Assembly: GCF_030718085.1 (NCBI RefSeq) | Contig: NZ_JAVAJF010000001.1 | Span: 992,001-1,056,000, forward strand | DNA from: Marinobacter sp. MDS2 | GTDB lineage: Bacteria; Pseudomonadota; Gammaproteobacteria; Pseudomonadales; Oleiphilaceae | Length of the DNA stretch: 64,000 nt | Direction: 5' to 3' | Part shown: positions 55,814 through 63,717 of the stretch, one piece after another | Layout of the letters: every line of letters begins with the position of its first letter | Position numbering within the stretch: the first letter of the stretch is position 1 | The notes under the pieces: model-generated | Databases searched by the model: none | Told to the model about the DNA's origin: nothing | Seen by the model: only the letters and a program-made list of their open reading frames with translations | Made by a program: the position numbers and the translations under genes

Positions 55814-55917
55814 GGCAGGGGACCTGGGCATTAAAATACCGAATCACCCGTTTTTTACACCCAAAAGCAAGCAAAATCGGGCATTTTTTCAAGATCGCTG
55901 GGGATAAAGAAAAGCAG

Positions 55918-56018
55918 TTACCCACAAACTCTGTGGAAAACTGTGTTAGCAAGGTCAGGACATGCGGCTGGAAGGCTTGGTATTACTGGGTTTGGGAATT
56001 ATGACGGTAATTTGACCA
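55918..56018 (+). repeat. 101-nt noncoding repeat, copy 3 (diverged)
   Basis: TTACCCACA-N5-TGTGGAAAA, then GTGTTAGCAAGGTCAGGACA, ending GGTAATTTGACCA. Starts 205 bases after copy 2. The inner hairpin has been lost and the middle differs, but both ends and total length are kept. It stops 44 bases before the 3' end of the crotonase gene. Confidence 0.75.
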
Positions 56019-56062
56019 AGGGTGCGTCAGGCGGCCGCTGTCGCAACGGCCGCCCAAACACA

Positions 56063-56761
56063 TCACCCCATCAAATCAGACTTGGTTGCGTCTTGCTCGA
56101 TGGCACGGTCCAGTGTGGCCAGGTACTCAGCCTTCACTTTGAGCTTGGTCTGCTTGTGGGCGCGCATGTTCAGCTGCTTGTACTGTGCGGCAACGGCTTT
56201 TGCACGCTCCATCAGCTGCTCAGGAGCCACCACTTCATCCAGAATACCGGCAGCGGTCGCGCTTTCGGGATTGAAGATTTCGGCATTCACGACAGAGCGA
56301 TAGAAATACGGCGCAGGCATACGGTGACGAGCGATTTCAATACCGGCATGGTGCATGGTCATGCCAATGGCGACTTCGTTCAGGCCCAGTTTGAAGTTAC
56401 CTTCAACGCCAATACGGTAATCGACTGACAACAGCACAAACACGCCTTTAGCAATCGCGTGGCCACCACAAGCGGCAATCACCGGCGTCGGGAAGGCGGC
56501 CAGGCGACGAGTCAACGTTGAGCCCACTTTCACCAGAGCCATGGCGGCCTCTATGCCTTTCTGCATTTCTTTCAGGTCGTACCCGCCGGAGAACATGCCC
56601 GGTTGCCCCGTCAGGATGACAATTGCCTTGTCTTCTTCAGCACGGTCGAGTGCCGAGTTCAGCGCTGTAAACACATCATGGCTCAGCGCATTGGCTTTGC
56701 CGTTGTTCAGGGTAATTGTGGCAATCCCTTCGTTCAGTTCGTAAGTTACGAGATCGGTCAC
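56063..56761 (-). CDS. Crotonase-family enoyl-CoA hydratase/isomerase
   Basis: 232 aa from GTG 56761, which has GAGG seven bases upstream; a TTG six codons earlier is possible. TITLNNGKANALSHDV, FSGGYDLKEM (first oxyanion segment) and PVIAACGGHAIAKGVFVLLSVD (second) are present. The sequence is shorter than usual (~260), and the catalytic glutamates are not obvious, so the reaction is uncertain. Single gene. Confidence 0.85.
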   Translation of the reverse strand: MTDLVTYELNEGIATITLNNGKANALSHDVFTALNSALDRAEEDKAIVILTGQPGMFSGGYDLKEMQKGIEAAMALVKVGSTLTRRLAAFPTPVIAACGGHAIAKGVFVLLSVDYRIGVEGNFKLGLNEVAIGMTMHHAGIEIARHRMPAPYFYRSVVNAEIFNPESATAAGILDEVVAPEQLMERAKAVAAQYKQLNMRAHKQTKLKVKAEYLATLDRAIEQDATKSDLMG

Positions 56762-56860
56762 CGCGGTATCCTCATCCAATTCATTTTATAAAGTGAGCGT
56801 TTGTTAACTGTATAGGTTGCGCCGATTTTCGGCAACGCCGTCAAACGCCCGGCCACCAAA

Positions 56861-57238
56861 TCAAGGTTGCACAATGCCCGTTTGGCGCACCAGACAATTC
56901 ATGGTGGTAATCGTAATATCCCTGAAAACCGCATCCGACCGCACCTTGTCCGGGAACCGGTCGTACACAGCGCGGCGGCAAGATGACGTTCGGGATTCGG
57001 CCTGGGCAACACATTCCTCGTGTGCATTCGCGTCTTCCGCATTCGCTGTCGTTTCTTCGCACAGATCTGAAATCCGCGAAATGGCCAGGTCCACCACGGC
57101 ACTTCGGTCCACCGGCTTGGCAGCGAGATTGGCAAAATCCGACGACTCAACCTGAGTGGCATCCGGCTGCGTCTGATTCCAGAACACATAGCCCAGTGCA
57201 GCCACCACCAGAGTCACCGTAACAATGGGAAATTTCAT
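56861..57238 (-). CDS. Hypothetical secreted or membrane-anchored protein
   Basis: 125 aa with one N-terminal hydrophobic helix (FPIVTVTLVVAALGYVFW) and four cysteines in the remainder (SDLCEE, HEECVA, SSCRRA, MNCLV), probably forming two disulphides in the periplasm. No family recognised. It follows the SDR gene by 20 bases on the same strand, so cotranscription is likely. Confidence 0.65.
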   Translation of the reverse strand: MKFPIVTVTLVVAALGYVFWNQTQPDATQVESSDFANLAAKPVDRSAVVDLAISRISDLCEETTANAEDANAHEECVAQAESRTSSCRRAVYDRFPDKVRSDAVFRDITITTMNCLVRQTGIVQP

Positions 57239-57258
57239 CAGAGAAACTCGCTTATCAA

Positions 57259-58056
57259 TTAGCGTTTGGCACGCCGTGTCAGGCGGAAGATCAGCTCAGG
57301 AGACAGCCGCTTCACCCAGAGCGCGGCCATTTCTTTGCCCTTACCCACCGGAATCTCACGCTTGCGGGCTTTCAGGCCTTTGAAGACAACGGCCGCGCAT
57401 TCATCCACGTCCATGCCTGACGCTACGTCATCGTCTGTTTCGCCAATTGGCGTGCCATCGGCAGACAAAGAGTTTTTCGCAATATCGGTACGGATAAAAC
57501 CCGGCAGAATGGTAGACACGTGCAAACCACTGGTTTCCACTTCCGCCCGCAGAGCATCAAAAAAGCCGACCATTGCATGCTTGGCGGCGCAATACCCGGT
57601 CATCTTCGGCACACCGACCTTTCCCGCAACACTGGCCGTGACAGCCAGATGGCCTCTACCCCGCTTCAGCATGTGTGGCAGCACCGCTTTGGTCAGGGCA
57701 ATCTGGCCCATCACATCCACATCCATCAGTTTCTGATACACCGACATGTCGGTCTCCGCGCACAACGAACCTTGCGAAAGGCCCGCGTTGTTCACCAACA
57801 GATCAATCGCCCCAAAGCGATCCACTACCGTTTGCGTGGACGCTTCGTGAGAAGCCCAGTCTGTGACATCCAGAGGCAGCACCAAAATATTATCTTCGGG
57901 CAAACCCGCCTCAACACAACGGGCGGCCACGCGCTTCAATTCATCTTCGCGACGGGCAGATAACACCAACCCTGCGCCATCTTTCGCAAACTGAAGCGCC
58001 AGCGCTTCACCAATACCCGACGACGCGCCGGTGATCCAAACGGTTTGAGCCGTCAT
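57259..58056 (-). CDS. Short-chain dehydrogenase/reductase
   Basis: 265 aa from ATG 58056 with GGAGG seven bases upstream. Cofactor motif TGASSGIGEALAL, LVNNAGLS, and the catalytic Ser with YCAAKHA (Tyr-x3-Lys). The Arg after the first beta strand (SARRED) suggests NADP(H). The C-terminal tail is basic and slightly hydrophobic (KRLSPELIFRLTRRAKR), as in membrane-associated DltE-type SDRs. Substrate unknown. Confidence 0.9.
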   Translation of the reverse strand: MTAQTVWITGASSGIGEALALQFAKDGAGLVLSARREDELKRVAARCVEAGLPEDNILVLPLDVTDWASHEASTQTVVDRFGAIDLLVNNAGLSQGSLCAETDMSVYQKLMDVDVMGQIALTKAVLPHMLKRGRGHLAVTASVAGKVGVPKMTGYCAAKHAMVGFFDALRAEVETSGLHVSTILPGFIRTDIAKNSLSADGTPIGETDDDVASGMDVDECAAVVFKGLKARKREIPVGKGKEMAALWVKRLSPELIFRLTRRAKR

Positions 58057-58083
58057 AAACAAGCCTCCAACAGGCAACATGAA

Positions 58084-58395
58084 TTAATTAACAGGCTGAC
58101 ATCCACGCATCGCCAGAGCTACGTTCGCGCTGGCTTTTATCTGCTCGTAGTACTTGGAAGCCTGATTAACACCCATTTCGGCGTAGTTGGCGGCCGTTGG
58201 GTTCACCGCTCGACTGAGTTCTGTCAGCGCTTCGGCGGACTGCCGATCCTGGCTGTATGACTCAAAAGCCTGATAGATTTCGCTACAGGTAACGCCGTCG
58301 CCATCCGTTGCTGCTGTCGCCATATACGACGAGGTTTGGCAGCCGCTCAGAAGGAGGCTTGCAGCCCCGATAGAAGCAAGTACAAAAGTCTTCAC
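58084..58395 (-). CDS. Small lipoprotein
   Basis: 103 aa, lipobox LLSGC (Cys19). The mature part is helical with two more cysteines (VTCSEIYQAF; MRGCQPVN). No recognised family. It lies 27 bases before the SDR start on the same strand, so probably in one transcript. Confidence 0.75.
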   Translation of the reverse strand: MKTFVLASIGAASLLLSGCQTSSYMATAATDGDGVTCSEIYQAFESYSQDRQSAEALTELSRAVNPTAANYAEMGVNQASKYYEQIKASANVALAMRGCQPVN

Positions 58396-58514
58396 GTTTT
58401 AAACTCTCCAAATACAGGAATATTCTATTTATTAAGTGTCTGGATACTAACAGATAACGCTCCAGAGCTCCGAGCGCGATACAGTCGCGTTCGACGCATC
58501 AGACCAATTTGACA

Positions 58515-59279
58515 TCAACGGCTATACGGCGGGTAATCCTTAAGTGCCTCCGGCCGCCGAAAACTGTCAAAAGCCTCGATCTCCCAAGGCCGCATGGCCA
58601 TCAACAGACTCACGCCAAACCGATGTTCTAAAGGCAACGCCAGGTCTTCTTCATGGCAGTGTCGAAACTCCAGCGCCAACCGCTTAAGCTTATGCTGAAC
58701 CACTTCGTTCGATTGGGTAGAGAGCATACCGCTTACGAACAGCCTCAGCTCTCCGGGGTGGTTAAACCGGCACTTCAGAAAATCCTGCTGCACCTCGGCT
58801 TCGAAAAACTTCTGAATTGGTCCGCCTGGCTGCCAGGCGAAATCGTGGCTAACCAACAGCTTGAAGCGGTTCCCGGGCAGCAGCTCCAGTACACCCATTC
58901 GATCGAGCTTGGCGAGATGGCCAATCAGATCAGTTTCTGAAAGCTCGTAAACCTGATGAATTTCCTGAAACTGCCAACGATTCATGGCGCAGACGGCGAC
59001 CAGTAACAGACGCACATCCGACACCAGTTCCTGTTCCTGCTCTTGGCTCAGTTGCTCGACTTTAGGCTCTGGTGCCAGCTTGCGTACCAGATCGCTGATT
59101 TCCATGCCCATCAGCGTGCAAATTTGGTCAAGGCGTTTAAGCGAAAACTGCTTCTCTGAAAACAGGCGCTTAACACTCGCCTCTGACAGCCCCAAAGCAT
59201 CCGCCACGTCTTGATAGGTCAGGCCATGAGACCGAAGTTGTCGTTTAAGCTCGCCGACAATGGCACTGGTTTGCGCCAT
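58515..59279 (-). CDS. XRE-family transcriptional regulator
   Basis: 254 aa from ATG 59279 (GGAG eight bases upstream). The N-terminal helix-turn-helix is LTYQDVADALGLSEASVKRLFSEKQFSLKRLDQIC (residues ~20-55, given in two parts: recognition helix SEASVKRLF). The ~180-residue C-terminal part has no known ligand-binding domain and looks like winged-helix-like segments (LSETDLIGHLAKLDRMGVLELLPG). Divergent from the YiaAB/PspA pair, its plausible target. Confidence 0.85.
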   Translation of the reverse strand: MAQTSAIVGELKRQLRSHGLTYQDVADALGLSEASVKRLFSEKQFSLKRLDQICTLMGMEISDLVRKLAPEPKVEQLSQEQEQELVSDVRLLLVAVCAMNRWQFQEIHQVYELSETDLIGHLAKLDRMGVLELLPGNRFKLLVSHDFAWQPGGPIQKFFEAEVQQDFLKCRFNHPGELRLFVSGMLSTQSNEVVQHKLKRLALEFRHCHEEDLALPLEHRFGVSLLMAMRPWEIEAFDSFRRPEALKDYPPYSR

Positions 59280-59433
59280 GAATTCATCTCCCATCGAGTT
59301 TTAATCTCAGAAGGTAGCATTATTCGATACCCCACAGATACACCGCCAATACTTTTAGGGAATCACTCGCTGCGTAACCAGCGATAACGCACAGTTCGGT
59401 TGTCCCAACAACAAAGCCAATGAGGAAGACATC

Positions 59434-59703
59434 ATGGATAGCGAACTGAAGAGCAACTCAAACTCCTGGGTATTTTTTGTGAAGGTTTCATTTGCGATTG
59501 CACTGTTTGCCGCCGCCGCGGGCGTGGTGCTGGCGCCGGTGGATATCGTGATCAAAGGCTATATGGCGATCAGCGCCCTGTTTCTCGTCAGCACCACCAT
59601 CACGCTGTCGAAAACACTTCGCGATGAACACGAGCAGAGCCGAATTGCGAACCGAATTTCCGAAGCTCGCACCCATCAGCTGCTGAAAGAATACGGGGAG
59701 TAA
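59434..59703 (+). CDS. YiaAB two-helix membrane protein
   Basis: 89 aa. Two hydrophobic helices (WVFFVKVSFAIALFAAAAGVVLAP and VIKGYMAISALFLVSTTITLSKTLRDE) match the YiaA/YiaB domain. The soluble tail is charged. It is followed after four bases by a PspA-like gene; this pairing suggests a membrane-stress cassette with the small protein as the membrane partner. Confidence 0.88.
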   Translation: MDSELKSNSNSWVFFVKVSFAIALFAAAAGVVLAPVDIVIKGYMAISALFLVSTTITLSKTLRDEHEQSRIANRISEARTHQLLKEYGE

Positions 59704-59707
59704 CACC

Positions 59708-60391
59708 ATGAGCATCTGGCGCAAACTGAACACGCTTTTTCGGGCATCGGCCCACGAACCGGTGGCAAAGCTGGTAGAGGCTAACGACATACGCATCTTC
59801 GAACAGGAACTGCGGGATGCCGAACAAGCCATTGCCCGCTCCAAACGGGAGCTGGCGCACCTGATGGCCGAAAAAACCCGGTTGGAACGCGACAACACCG
59901 GCCTGCAAGCTGCCATTAACAAACGGGAGCAGCAAGCCAGTCAGGCATTGGAACAAAATGAAGAGGCCTTGGCGCTGGAGCTGGCTAACCTGATTGCCGA
60001 GGACGAAACCGTCCTGCAACGCCAGCAACAACAGCACGCCAAGCTACAACAACAGGAAAGCCAACTGCGCCGCCAGCTGCGGGATTCAGGCCGGGCACTG
60101 AAACATTTCCACAGTGAAATGCGACTAGCGAAAGCCAATCGACACGCCGAACAGGTCACCCGCCAGCTTCGGGGCCACGCAACAGGGTTGCACAGTCACA
60201 TGGAAGAATTGAACGTATCAGCCGACCGAATTCGCGCCCGCCAAACGGAGGCCGAAGACGTAGAGGCCGCCTTGACCGAACTGGATGAGGAACAAAACAA
60301 CGGGAATCTGAACGCCCGTCTGAAAGCGGCGGGCATCGATAATGAAGCAAGCAGTGGAGAAAAAGTGTTGGCTCGCTTAAAAGCCCGCTAA
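59708..60391 (+). CDS. PspA/IM30-family phage-shock-like protein
   Basis: 227 aa, all helical, predicted long coiled coil from ~25 to 215. Typical PspA traits: an amphipathic N-terminus, LVEANDIRIFEQELRDAEQAIARSKRELAHLMAEK, and EEAALTxLDxEQ-like tail. It polymerises on damaged inner membranes. No pspBCF genes are adjacent; the nearest regulator is the divergent XRE protein. Its stop overlaps the next gene by 15 bases on the other strand. Confidence 0.9.
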   Translation: MSIWRKLNTLFRASAHEPVAKLVEANDIRIFEQELRDAEQAIARSKRELAHLMAEKTRLERDNTGLQAAINKREQQASQALEQNEEALALELANLIAEDETVLQRQQQQHAKLQQQESQLRRQLRDSGRALKHFHSEMRLAKANRHAEQVTRQLRGHATGLHSHMEELNVSADRIRARQTEAEDVEAALTELDEEQNNGNLNARLKAAGIDNEASSGEKVLARLKAR

Positions 60392-61051
60392 CGCCACTAT
60401 GTCTGAATACTGTCGTACAGACACGTTTACACCAACGCTGCGGCCAGCATCGATGCGAGAAATGTCGTTCGTCATGGCCGCAGCAATCGTCTCCGCCTCT
60501 ATCGCACGGTACTTGCGCATCGGCCCTATCAAGGCACGGTTGGCGACCGGCATCACTGCCATACCCAGAGCCTCTGCCGTACGATGCTCCTGACGCTGGC
60601 CAAGCAACAGGCTTGGCTGATAAATGGATAGATACGAAAACTCCACAGCCCGAATGGCGTCTTCCAGCTCGCCTTTCACCCGGTTGTAAAACACGGAGGA
60701 ACGCGAAGACACCCCGATGGCCGACATCAAAATGCAGGCTTTCGCGCCCGCTTCTTTAGCCAAGCTCGCAGCATTCAGGGCGTAGCTGTAATCCACCTTG
60801 CGGAACGCTTCTTGAGAACCGGCTTTTTTTATGGTGGTGCCCAAGCAACACACGAGCACATCAACATCGAATAGCCCTGCATGGGTTTCCATGTCATCAA
60901 AATCGATGACCGGTAATTCTAGGTTCGGGTGGCTCCACTCCAAAGGCCGGCGCACCGGCGCCACCACGGTCGTAATAGCGGGATTACCCAGCAGCTTCTT
61001 GACTAACAAACCACCCGTTAACCCGGTCGAACCCAGAACCATAACCTTCAT
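60377..61051 (-). CDS. NAD(P)H-binding oxidoreductase (atypical SDR)
   Basis: 224 aa from ATG 61051; the open frame runs 73 codons further upstream without a plausible start. VMVLGSTGLTGGLLVKKLL (Gly-rich cofactor loop), DVDVLVCCLGTTIKKAGSQEAFRKVDYSY and ACILMSAIGVSSRSSVFYNRVKGELE are typical of the NmrA/HSCARG-like atypical SDRs, close to E. coli YbjT-type proteins. Function unknown. Confidence 0.88.
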   Translation of the reverse strand: MKVMVLGSTGLTGGLLVKKLLGNPAITTVVAPVRRPLEWSHPNLELPVIDFDDMETHAGLFDVDVLVCCLGTTIKKAGSQEAFRKVDYSYALNAASLAKEAGAKACILMSAIGVSSRSSVFYNRVKGELEDAIRAVEFSYLSIYQPSLLLGQRQEHRTAEALGMAVMPVANRALIGPMRKYRAIEAETIAAAMTNDISRIDAGRSVGVNVSVRQYSDIVALAGF

Positions 61052-61156
61052 AAAGCGCTCCGTTGCTGTTTCACCACTTCTGATCGGGTGACTGATTGCG
61101 TAGGATGATACTAACAGGAAGCGGAAGCTGTTCATCCCACCAACTATGTATGCCCT

Positions 61157-61570
61157 ATGCTGAAAATCTCCAATGCCGTAGAAATTGCCGACTGGGAAAT
61201 CGAAATCACGCAGATTCGAGCCCAAGGCCCCGGCGGCCAAAACGTCAACAAGGTGGCCTCTGCGGTACACCTTCGCTTCGATATTCAGCGCTCATCGTTG
61301 CCGCCTTTCTATAAAGAGCGGCTAATGGCGTTTTCCGACCAACGTATCAGCAAAGAAGGGATTGTGATCATCAAGGCACAGTCTTCCCGCACCCTGGAAC
61401 TCAACAAAGAAGACGCGCTAGAGCGCCTGAAAGAACTTATCTTAGAAGCGGTGAAAATCCAAAAAGCACGGCGACCAACCCGCCCGACCAAAGGCTCCCA
61501 ACGCCGGCGCGTGGATAAGAAAACTCAGAAAGGTAAAACCAAGGCGCTTAGAGGAAAGGTCAAGATTTAA
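61157..61570 (+). CDS. arfB: Alternative ribosome-rescue factor ArfB
   Basis: 137 aa. The GGQ motif lies in QGPGGQNVNKVAS (26-28). The basic C-terminal tail (KARRPTRPTKGSQRRRVDKK..) is what ArfB inserts into the empty mRNA channel. It hydrolyses peptidyl-tRNA on stalled ribosomes. The stop is followed directly by the DUF72 start, so the two are coupled. Confidence 0.95.
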   Translation: MLKISNAVEIADWEIEITQIRAQGPGGQNVNKVASAVHLRFDIQRSSLPPFYKERLMAFSDQRISKEGIVIIKAQSSRTLELNKEDALERLKELILEAVKIQKARRPTRPTKGSQRRRVDKKTQKGKTKALRGKVKI

Positions 61571-62416
61571 ATGCCTCTGCCCTACTACCTCGGTTGCCCG
61601 CAGTGGCAAGACCCAAACTGGGCGACACAGTTACCACCCGGAGTATCCCCTCTCGCCCGCTATGCTCAGGTGTTCAATACCGTTGAGGGCAACACCACTT
61701 TTTATGCAACTCCCAGTCAAGCGCAATGCGAACAATGGCGCAAACAAGTGCCGGATGATTTCCGCTTTCTGCTCAAGTTACCCCGAGCACTGACACACGA
61801 GCGCATGCTCACAGGCGTTGGGGCAGAGCTACAAACGTTTCTGGATGTGGTCGAGCCATTGTCAGATGTCCTTGGGCCGATGCTGCTGCAATTACCGGCA
61901 AGCTTTGGCCCGAGCCGACTCCCGCAACTCTGGCGTTTTCTGGATACGGCGCCAGACACCTTGGACTGGACTGTAGAAGTACGAAACCCGGCGTTCTTTG
62001 CCAAAGGCGAAGAAGAGAAGGCACTGAATCAGGGGCTGCGCCAGCGCAAACTGGCCCGCGTATGCATGGACAGCCGGGCGGTGTTCTCCGCCATCCCCGA
62101 CAACGATGTGATTGTCGATGCCCAACGTAAAAAGCCCCGGGTTCCTGTCCACCTGCTGCCCAGCGATGCGCCACCGGTCATCCGCTACATCGGCCACCCT
62201 GATCTGGAAACCAACCGGGACTTTCTAGCTCCCTGGGTCACTCGAGTAAAGAGCTGGCTAGAATCTGGTGTCCAACCCTATGTATTCATGCACATGCCTG
62301 ACAACGCGCACGCGGTTGCGCTGGCCGAGCTCTGGACAGAGTTGTTGCGTGAGCAAATTCCGCACCTTGAACCACTCCCTGTAGAGATTTCAAAACCCCA
62401 GCTTGGGCTGTTTTAA
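61571..62416 (+). CDS. DUF72 family protein
   Basis: 281 aa. Barrel-like protein beginning YYLGCPQWQDPNWATQLPPG, with FNTVEGNTTFYATPSQAQCEQW, DFRFLLKLPRALTHE and QPYVFMHMPDNAHAVALA. It is the YecE/DUF72 family; its biochemistry is unsettled. No gap after arfB. Confidence 0.92.
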   Translation: MPLPYYLGCPQWQDPNWATQLPPGVSPLARYAQVFNTVEGNTTFYATPSQAQCEQWRKQVPDDFRFLLKLPRALTHERMLTGVGAELQTFLDVVEPLSDVLGPMLLQLPASFGPSRLPQLWRFLDTAPDTLDWTVEVRNPAFFAKGEEEKALNQGLRQRKLARVCMDSRAVFSAIPDNDVIVDAQRKKPRVPVHLLPSDAPPVIRYIGHPDLETNRDFLAPWVTRVKSWLESGVQPYVFMHMPDNAHAVALAELWTELLREQIPHLEPLPVEISKPQLGLF

Positions 62417-62518
62417 AGAAAAAAAGGCCTGCAAACGCGTTGTTTTGTGACTATACCTTCTGGTACTAATTGAAAATAGAAGTTCAGAATCAAACAGTAA
62501 CGCTACAAGGAGTCTGCA

Positions 62519-62722
62519 ATGGGAAGCTCAAAGTTGATTGGAATTGTACTGCTGGTTGTTGGTGTCATTTTGCTGTACTTCGGCTACCAGTCCACTCAGT
62601 CCGTTGGAAACCAGCTCACCGAAGCGGTCAGCGGACGCTTCACTGACGAAACCATGTGGTATCTGATTGGCGGCGCAGCGATCACCGTTGCAGGTGCGTT
62701 TCTTACCTTTCTGAAAAAATAA
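62519..62722 (+). CDS. DUF3185 small membrane protein
   Basis: 67 aa, two helices (LIGIVLLVVGVILLYFGY and MWYLIGGAAITVAGAFLTFL). The family signature FGYQSTQS is present. AAGGAG precedes the start. Function unknown. Confidence 0.9.
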   Translation: MGSSKLIGIVLLVVGVILLYFGYQSTQSVGNQLTEAVSGRFTDETMWYLIGGAAITVAGAFLTFLKK

Positions 62723-62736
62723 CCCGCGGCCGTTAC

Positions 62737-62770
62737 GTCCGCCCGGAGCTTTAGCTCCAGGCGGACTTTA
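62737..62770. terminator. Hairpin terminator between convergent genes
   Basis: GTCCGCCCGGAGC / GCTCCAGGCGGAC stem (12 of 13 paired) with 4-nt loop TTTA, followed by TTTA. Shared by the DUF3185 and DUF4112 genes. Confidence 0.65.
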
Positions 62771-63226
62771 GAACAGCAGGGTTAACCCACCCGTTACCAC
62801 GGCAAACAACACAGACAGCCAAATCAGCGTTTTCCATGGGAATGGCGGCGCAGGCGGCTCTATCTCAAGCTGCTTCTCCAGATAGTTTCTCAGCAACCGC
62901 GTATTGCGAGTATTCGCTTTGAAAATCGCATCAAAGGCATCGCCGAATACCGGCAACAAGCCACCCACAAAGTCGATGCCCATATTCCGGAGCATGCGCA
63001 GTTTGACGCTCTTACTTGCCCCCGCTCGCTGGGCTTCCACCAGCACATAACTGGCCAGTACCAGACCCGCTGCGTCACCCACCACCGGCACTAGGCCAAT
63101 AATGGCCTCTGCACCGATTTTGAACTTGGTGAAGGGAATACCAATACTGCTGTCGGTATAGCGGCTGAACTTATCCAGCCGTGCAAGCGTTGCTCGTTGC
63201 CTCGCTTCAATGGGGGCTCTCGCCAT
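62768..63226 (-). CDS. DUF4112 membrane protein
   Basis: 152 aa. KFKIGAEAIIGLVPVVGDAAGLVLASYV and GIDFVGGLLPVFGDAFDAIFKAN are the paired DUF4112 motifs. One C-terminal membrane helix (LIWLSVLFAVVTGGLTLLF). Function unknown. 32 bases separate it from the DUF3010 gene on the same strand. Confidence 0.9.
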   Translation of the reverse strand: MARAPIEARQRATLARLDKFSRYTDSSIGIPFTKFKIGAEAIIGLVPVVGDAAGLVLASYVLVEAQRAGASKSVKLRMLRNMGIDFVGGLLPVFGDAFDAIFKANTRNTRLLRNYLEKQLEIEPPAPPFPWKTLIWLSVLFAVVTGGLTLLF

Positions 63227-63258
63227 TTGCGCTCCATACTTGAGGGGACATCACCCGC

Positions 63259-63690
63259 TTATTTCGTCATCTGCCCAACGTAGGCTGCAGTGAACGCCGT
63301 TTCCTGAAACACCTTCAGGCCAGTGTCAGAAAACGGAATCGGCAGCGGCTTGGACGCGAGCGTAGATTTGATTAACGCCGGCGTCAGCAATCTTACGTCC
63401 AACTGCACATCAGCAATCAGCTGAATCGCTGCTTCGAGCTTAAAACTGATCGCGCCGCCGGCAAATTTGCCTTTTGGCATTCGTTCTTTGATAGCAACGC
63501 CGGTGACCCCGTGTTCCGCCATCAACTCAGCAAACGCCTTCTGAAACTGTTGCAAGTCTTCGCGGGTGTGGTTCTTCGGCAGCGACAACTTGCGCACCTT
63601 ACACTCCGGCAAACTGAACTGGCCACGTTCCAGACTCAGCATACAGATGACGGCATCGCTGCCACTCAGTTCAACACCACAAATCGTCAT
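63259..63690 (-). CDS. DUF3010 family protein
   Basis: 143 aa. CGVELSGSDAVICML at the N-terminus, VRKLSLPKNHTREDLQQF, and KERMPKGKFAGGAISFKLEA are characteristic. RNase H-like fold is suggested by the opening strands, but no activity is known. It precedes DUF4112 in one probable operon with the SEC-C protein upstream. Confidence 0.88.
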   Translation of the reverse strand: MTICGVELSGSDAVICMLSLERGQFSLPECKVRKLSLPKNHTREDLQQFQKAFAELMAEHGVTGVAIKERMPKGKFAGGAISFKLEAAIQLIADVQLDVRLLTPALIKSTLASKPLPIPFSDTGLKVFQETAFTAAYVGQMTK

Positions 63691-63717
63691 AGAAACTTTC
63701 CCAATTTCAAAACGGCC

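Larger units (their letters stand above)
55488..56062. other. 575-bp gene-free interval holding a repeat array
   Basis: No credible ORF. It holds three conserved 101-nt blocks described separately, with diverged spacers of 102 and 104 nt. A GC-rich hairpin (GGCGGCCG / CGGCCGCC, ~56030-56053) near the end lies just downstream of the crotonase gene (minus strand) and may terminate it, though without a U-tract. Confidence 0.7.

Noticed and set aside
55510..56018. CRISPR array
   Set aside because: The repeats are 101 nt and imperfect, the spacers ~103 nt are related to each other, and no cas genes are present.
55510..56018. Chromosomal replication origin
   Set aside because: DnaA-box-like pairs are present, but no dnaA, dnaN, gidA, rpmH or parAB genes are near and the boxes are non-consensus, so calling an origin is not supported.
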